Shown here: piece after piece, positions 63,377-64,000 of the stretch
How the letters are laid out: each line of letters begins with the position of its first letter
How positions within the stretch are numbered: the first letter of the stretch is position 1
Assembly (NCBI RefSeq): GCF_025318105.1
Contig: NZ_JAOANI010000032.1
Location: forward strand, 52,357 to 116,356
DNA: 64,000 nt
Direction: 5' to 3'
Origin: Venatoribacter pacificus
Lineage (GTDB): Bacteria > Pseudomonadota > Gammaproteobacteria > Pseudomonadales > Oceanobacteraceae
Translations under genes and position numbers: made by a program
Notes under the pieces: model-generated
Database searches by the model: none
The model's input: only the letters and a program-made list of their open reading frames with translations
What the model was told of the DNA's origin: nothing

Positions 63377-63465
63377 GTTACCGAGACCGCAGGATTATTC
63401 AGATCGGGTAAAGTCCTGCACAGCGCGAAGCGGGCCGATTGTGTGCTCCTGCACAATCTGCATTT

Positions 63466-63481
63466 CCGCCATCCATGGCGG
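63466..63481. repeat. Palindromic hairpin ccgccat-cc-atggcgg
   Basis: 7-bp perfect stem with a 2-nt loop; third hairpin of the group, with the loop complement reversed. Confidence 0.75.
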
Positions 63482-63553
63482 TCAGGAGTAAGCGCCCGAC
63501 CGGCGTGAGGGGTAAGACCCCTCAAAGAGGTCATGGGGCCGGGCGGCAGCCCC

Positions 63554-63580
63554 AAAAGCCAGACCGCGCAGCGGCTACTC
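63554..63580 (-). repeat. 27-bp dispersed repeat, copy C (inverted)
   Basis: Complement of copies A and B with one mismatch. Together with copy A it bounds an 892-bp segment by inverted repeats. Confidence 0.8.
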
Positions 63581-63939
63581 TGCAGCAACAATAAGACCAC
63601 GACAGTGAACAACTGTCGCCCTCTGCCACTTGTAACCATTTTTATCAATTATTGAACCCATCCCGGAACTTCAGTACTCTTCAGACCAGCAGGGAAGCCG
63701 TATCCGCACGATATAACAGCACCGGAACTCAGACCGTCAGGCAGGTTTATCTGACTCAGCACCGATACCCTCCCCGCCCAAAATCCGAAAGCTTTACCCA
63801 CGCGATTCCTGCCCTGCGCTTATAAGGACGGGCGGCAGCGTGTGTGAAAGAAAATCAGCTGCTGTCTGTGACCGGAAGACACGGAAAACCTTCGACAGAA
63901 AAGTCTGTATATGCAAGGCTCTTCACCGAACGTAGTGGA

Positions 63940-64000
63940 ATGGCTACCATCGCAGAACTCAGCCTAGAGGCGATTATCGCTATGGATCAGCTCACGCTAT
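63940..64000 (+). CDS. Possible start of a gene running off the window
   Basis: ATG 63940 opens a frame without stop to the window edge (MATIAELSLEA...). A GTGGA just before it is a weak ribosome site. Only 20 codons are visible, too few to name a family or confirm the gene. Confidence 0.3.
   Translation, partial: MATIAELSLEAIIAMDQLTL

Larger units (their letters stand above)
62628..63939. other. Repeat-rich gene-poor region
   Basis: About 1.3 kb with no credible gene; open frames of 60-164 codons here lack ribosome sites, and several run through the repeats. It contains the repeat copies and hairpins listed separately. The area from 62889 to 63323 shows a few short G/C runs and weak inverted pairs, but nothing I can name. 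Confidence 0.6.

Noticed and set aside
63174..63648. Three overlapping open frames of 77-123 codons near the window end
   Set aside because: They run through the palindromic hairpins in several frames and both strands, which is typical of repeat-derived open frames.

Overview
The window is chromosomal DNA from a gammaproteobacterium. The gene content (cta/cox operon order, SelO, YggS, Epd, AnsA, HME-RND pumps) looks like a marine, Pseudomonas-related or Oceanospirillales-type heterotroph. That placement is inference from gene content, not from a marker gene. There is no rRNA, tRNA, CRISPR array or complete transposon. Coding density is high up to about 62.6 kb; the last 1.3 kb is repeat-rich and almost free of genes.

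Layout. 0-6 kb: end of an ABC exporter, a dCache chemoreceptor, a membrane GGDEF cyclase, Epd and a MocR-type regulator. 6.2-9.3 kb: divergent from mocR is a tight operon of yggS, a class I amidotransferase, an 84-aa orphan and an ArgD-like aminotransferase. The shared intergenic region has a consensus -35 box and two 11-bp direct repeats 22 bp apart, as expected for a MocR operator. 9.4-14.7 kb: a methyltransferase, an AraC regulator divergent from an aldehyde dehydrogenase, a luciferase-like monooxygenase and Sco. 14.8-22.6 kb: a full aa3-type cytochrome c oxidase operon on the minus strand (coxB-coxA-ctaG-coxC, then SURF1, ctaA, ctaB), with a small DUF2909 gene on the opposite strand. The SURF1 reading frame is fused to the next assembly gene.

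23-27.4 kb: an isopenicillin-N-synthase-like dioxygenase, an NMT1/SsuA-like binding protein with a structured leader, and a divergent 8-oxoguanine-deaminase-like amidohydrolase; these probably serve nucleobase salvage or catabolism. 27.5-35.4 kb: housekeeping and stress genes (methyltransferase, AnsA, NnrU, HxlR regulator with divergent quinone reductase, SelO, MgtC/DUF4010 transporter, a lipoprotein) and a 266-bp MITE-like element. 35.4-44.6 kb: secreted hydrolases (ImpA/M88 metalloprotease, a beta-lactamase-fold serine hydrolase, a lipase-like protein with a partner), a LysE exporter and allantoinase PuuE.

44.8-59.2 kb: two complete heavy-metal RND efflux operons in tandem. The first follows a His/Cys-rich periplasmic protein; the second ends in a DUF3240 gene and faces a two-component system. 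59.3-62.6 kb: AlgA/ManC-type GDP-mannose enzyme, a PP2A-like phosphatase and an RluA-type pseudouridine synthase. 62.6-64 kb: dispersed repeats and hairpins.

A recurring theme is short tandem duplication, often just after a stop codon: 15 bp at 0.3 kb, 18 bp inside ctaA, 23 bp at 34.4 kb, about 67 bp at 43.9 kb, 134 bp at 51.1 kb, 18 bp at 61.6 kb and 55 bp at 62.7 kb.
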